From: Thermoplasmata archaeon
GTDB taxonomy: Archaea; Thermoplasmatota; Penumbrarchaeia; Penumbrarchaeales; Penumbrarchaeaceae
NCBI GenBank assembly: GCA_023145185.1
Contig: JAGLEG010000130.1
Location: 1 to 6,202 of the forward strand
Length of the DNA: 6,202 nucleotides
Reading direction: 5' to 3'
Shown: piece by piece, positions 6,187-6,202 of the stretch
Layout: every line of letters begins with the position of its first letter
How positions within the stretch are numbered: the stretch's first letter is position 1
Made by a program: the position numbers and the translations under genes
Notes under the pieces: model-generated
Seen by the model: only the letters and a program-made list of their open reading frames with translations
Database searches by the model: none
Told to the model about the DNA's origin: nothing

Positions 6187-6202
6187 TTTGGCAGGGGGAA
6201 AG

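Noticed and set aside
6187..6202. Sequence after the carboxypeptidase stop, with a purine run AGGGGGAAAG.
   Set aside because: Only 16 nt remain. It might be a ribosome binding site for a next gene, but no start codon or terminator is visible.

Overview
The window looks like a piece of a euryarchaeal chromosome, most plausibly from the Thermoplasmatota, although the lineage is an inference. The support is: an F420-type (FrhB/FdhB/FpoF family) iron-sulfur protein; heavy use of AGG/AGA arginine codons in a GC-rich background; A/T-rich TATA-like boxes at leaderless spacing (about 27 nt) before two start codons; and large secreted proteins anchored by a C-terminal membrane helix. There are no ribosomal or other marker genes to fix the lineage. 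I see no mobile element, CRISPR array, tRNA or rRNA.

Layout. (1) 2-463 (+): the 3' end of a surface protein with an Ig/cadherin-like beta domain, one membrane helix and an acidic cytoplasmic tail. Its stop codon overlaps the start of (2) by 4 nt. (2) 460-1593 (+): an FpoF/FrhB-like F420-dependent oxidoreductase beta subunit with two N-terminal [4Fe-4S] motifs. (3) 1636-2424 (+): a metallo-beta-lactamase-fold hydrolase close to the RNase Z/phosphodiesterase group, apparently with its own leaderless promoter. (4) 2421-4175 (-): a soluble sensor histidine kinase (GAF-PAS-HisKA-HATPase). It converges on gene 3, and the two stop codons share the palindrome CTAG. (5) about 4176-4467: a divergent regulatory region with TATA-like elements and a perfect 17-nt palindrome. 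Read on the minus strand, the palindrome is a hairpin followed by six T just before the kinase start. (6) 4468-6186 (+): a secreted, membrane-anchored M14 zinc carboxypeptidase with all catalytic residues and an unusual acidic, calcium-binding-like insert in its catalytic domain.

How the genes relate. Genes 1 and 2 are translationally coupled and so probably one operon, an unexpected pairing of a surface protein with a cytosolic redox subunit. The kinase and carboxypeptidase are divergent from a shared control region, but no response regulator is present, so a regulatory link is only a possibility. The gene families are individually recognisable. The less ordinary features are the leader hairpin of the kinase, the carboxypeptidase insert and the overlapping gene borders. 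I found no convincing evidence of an entirely new multi-gene system.
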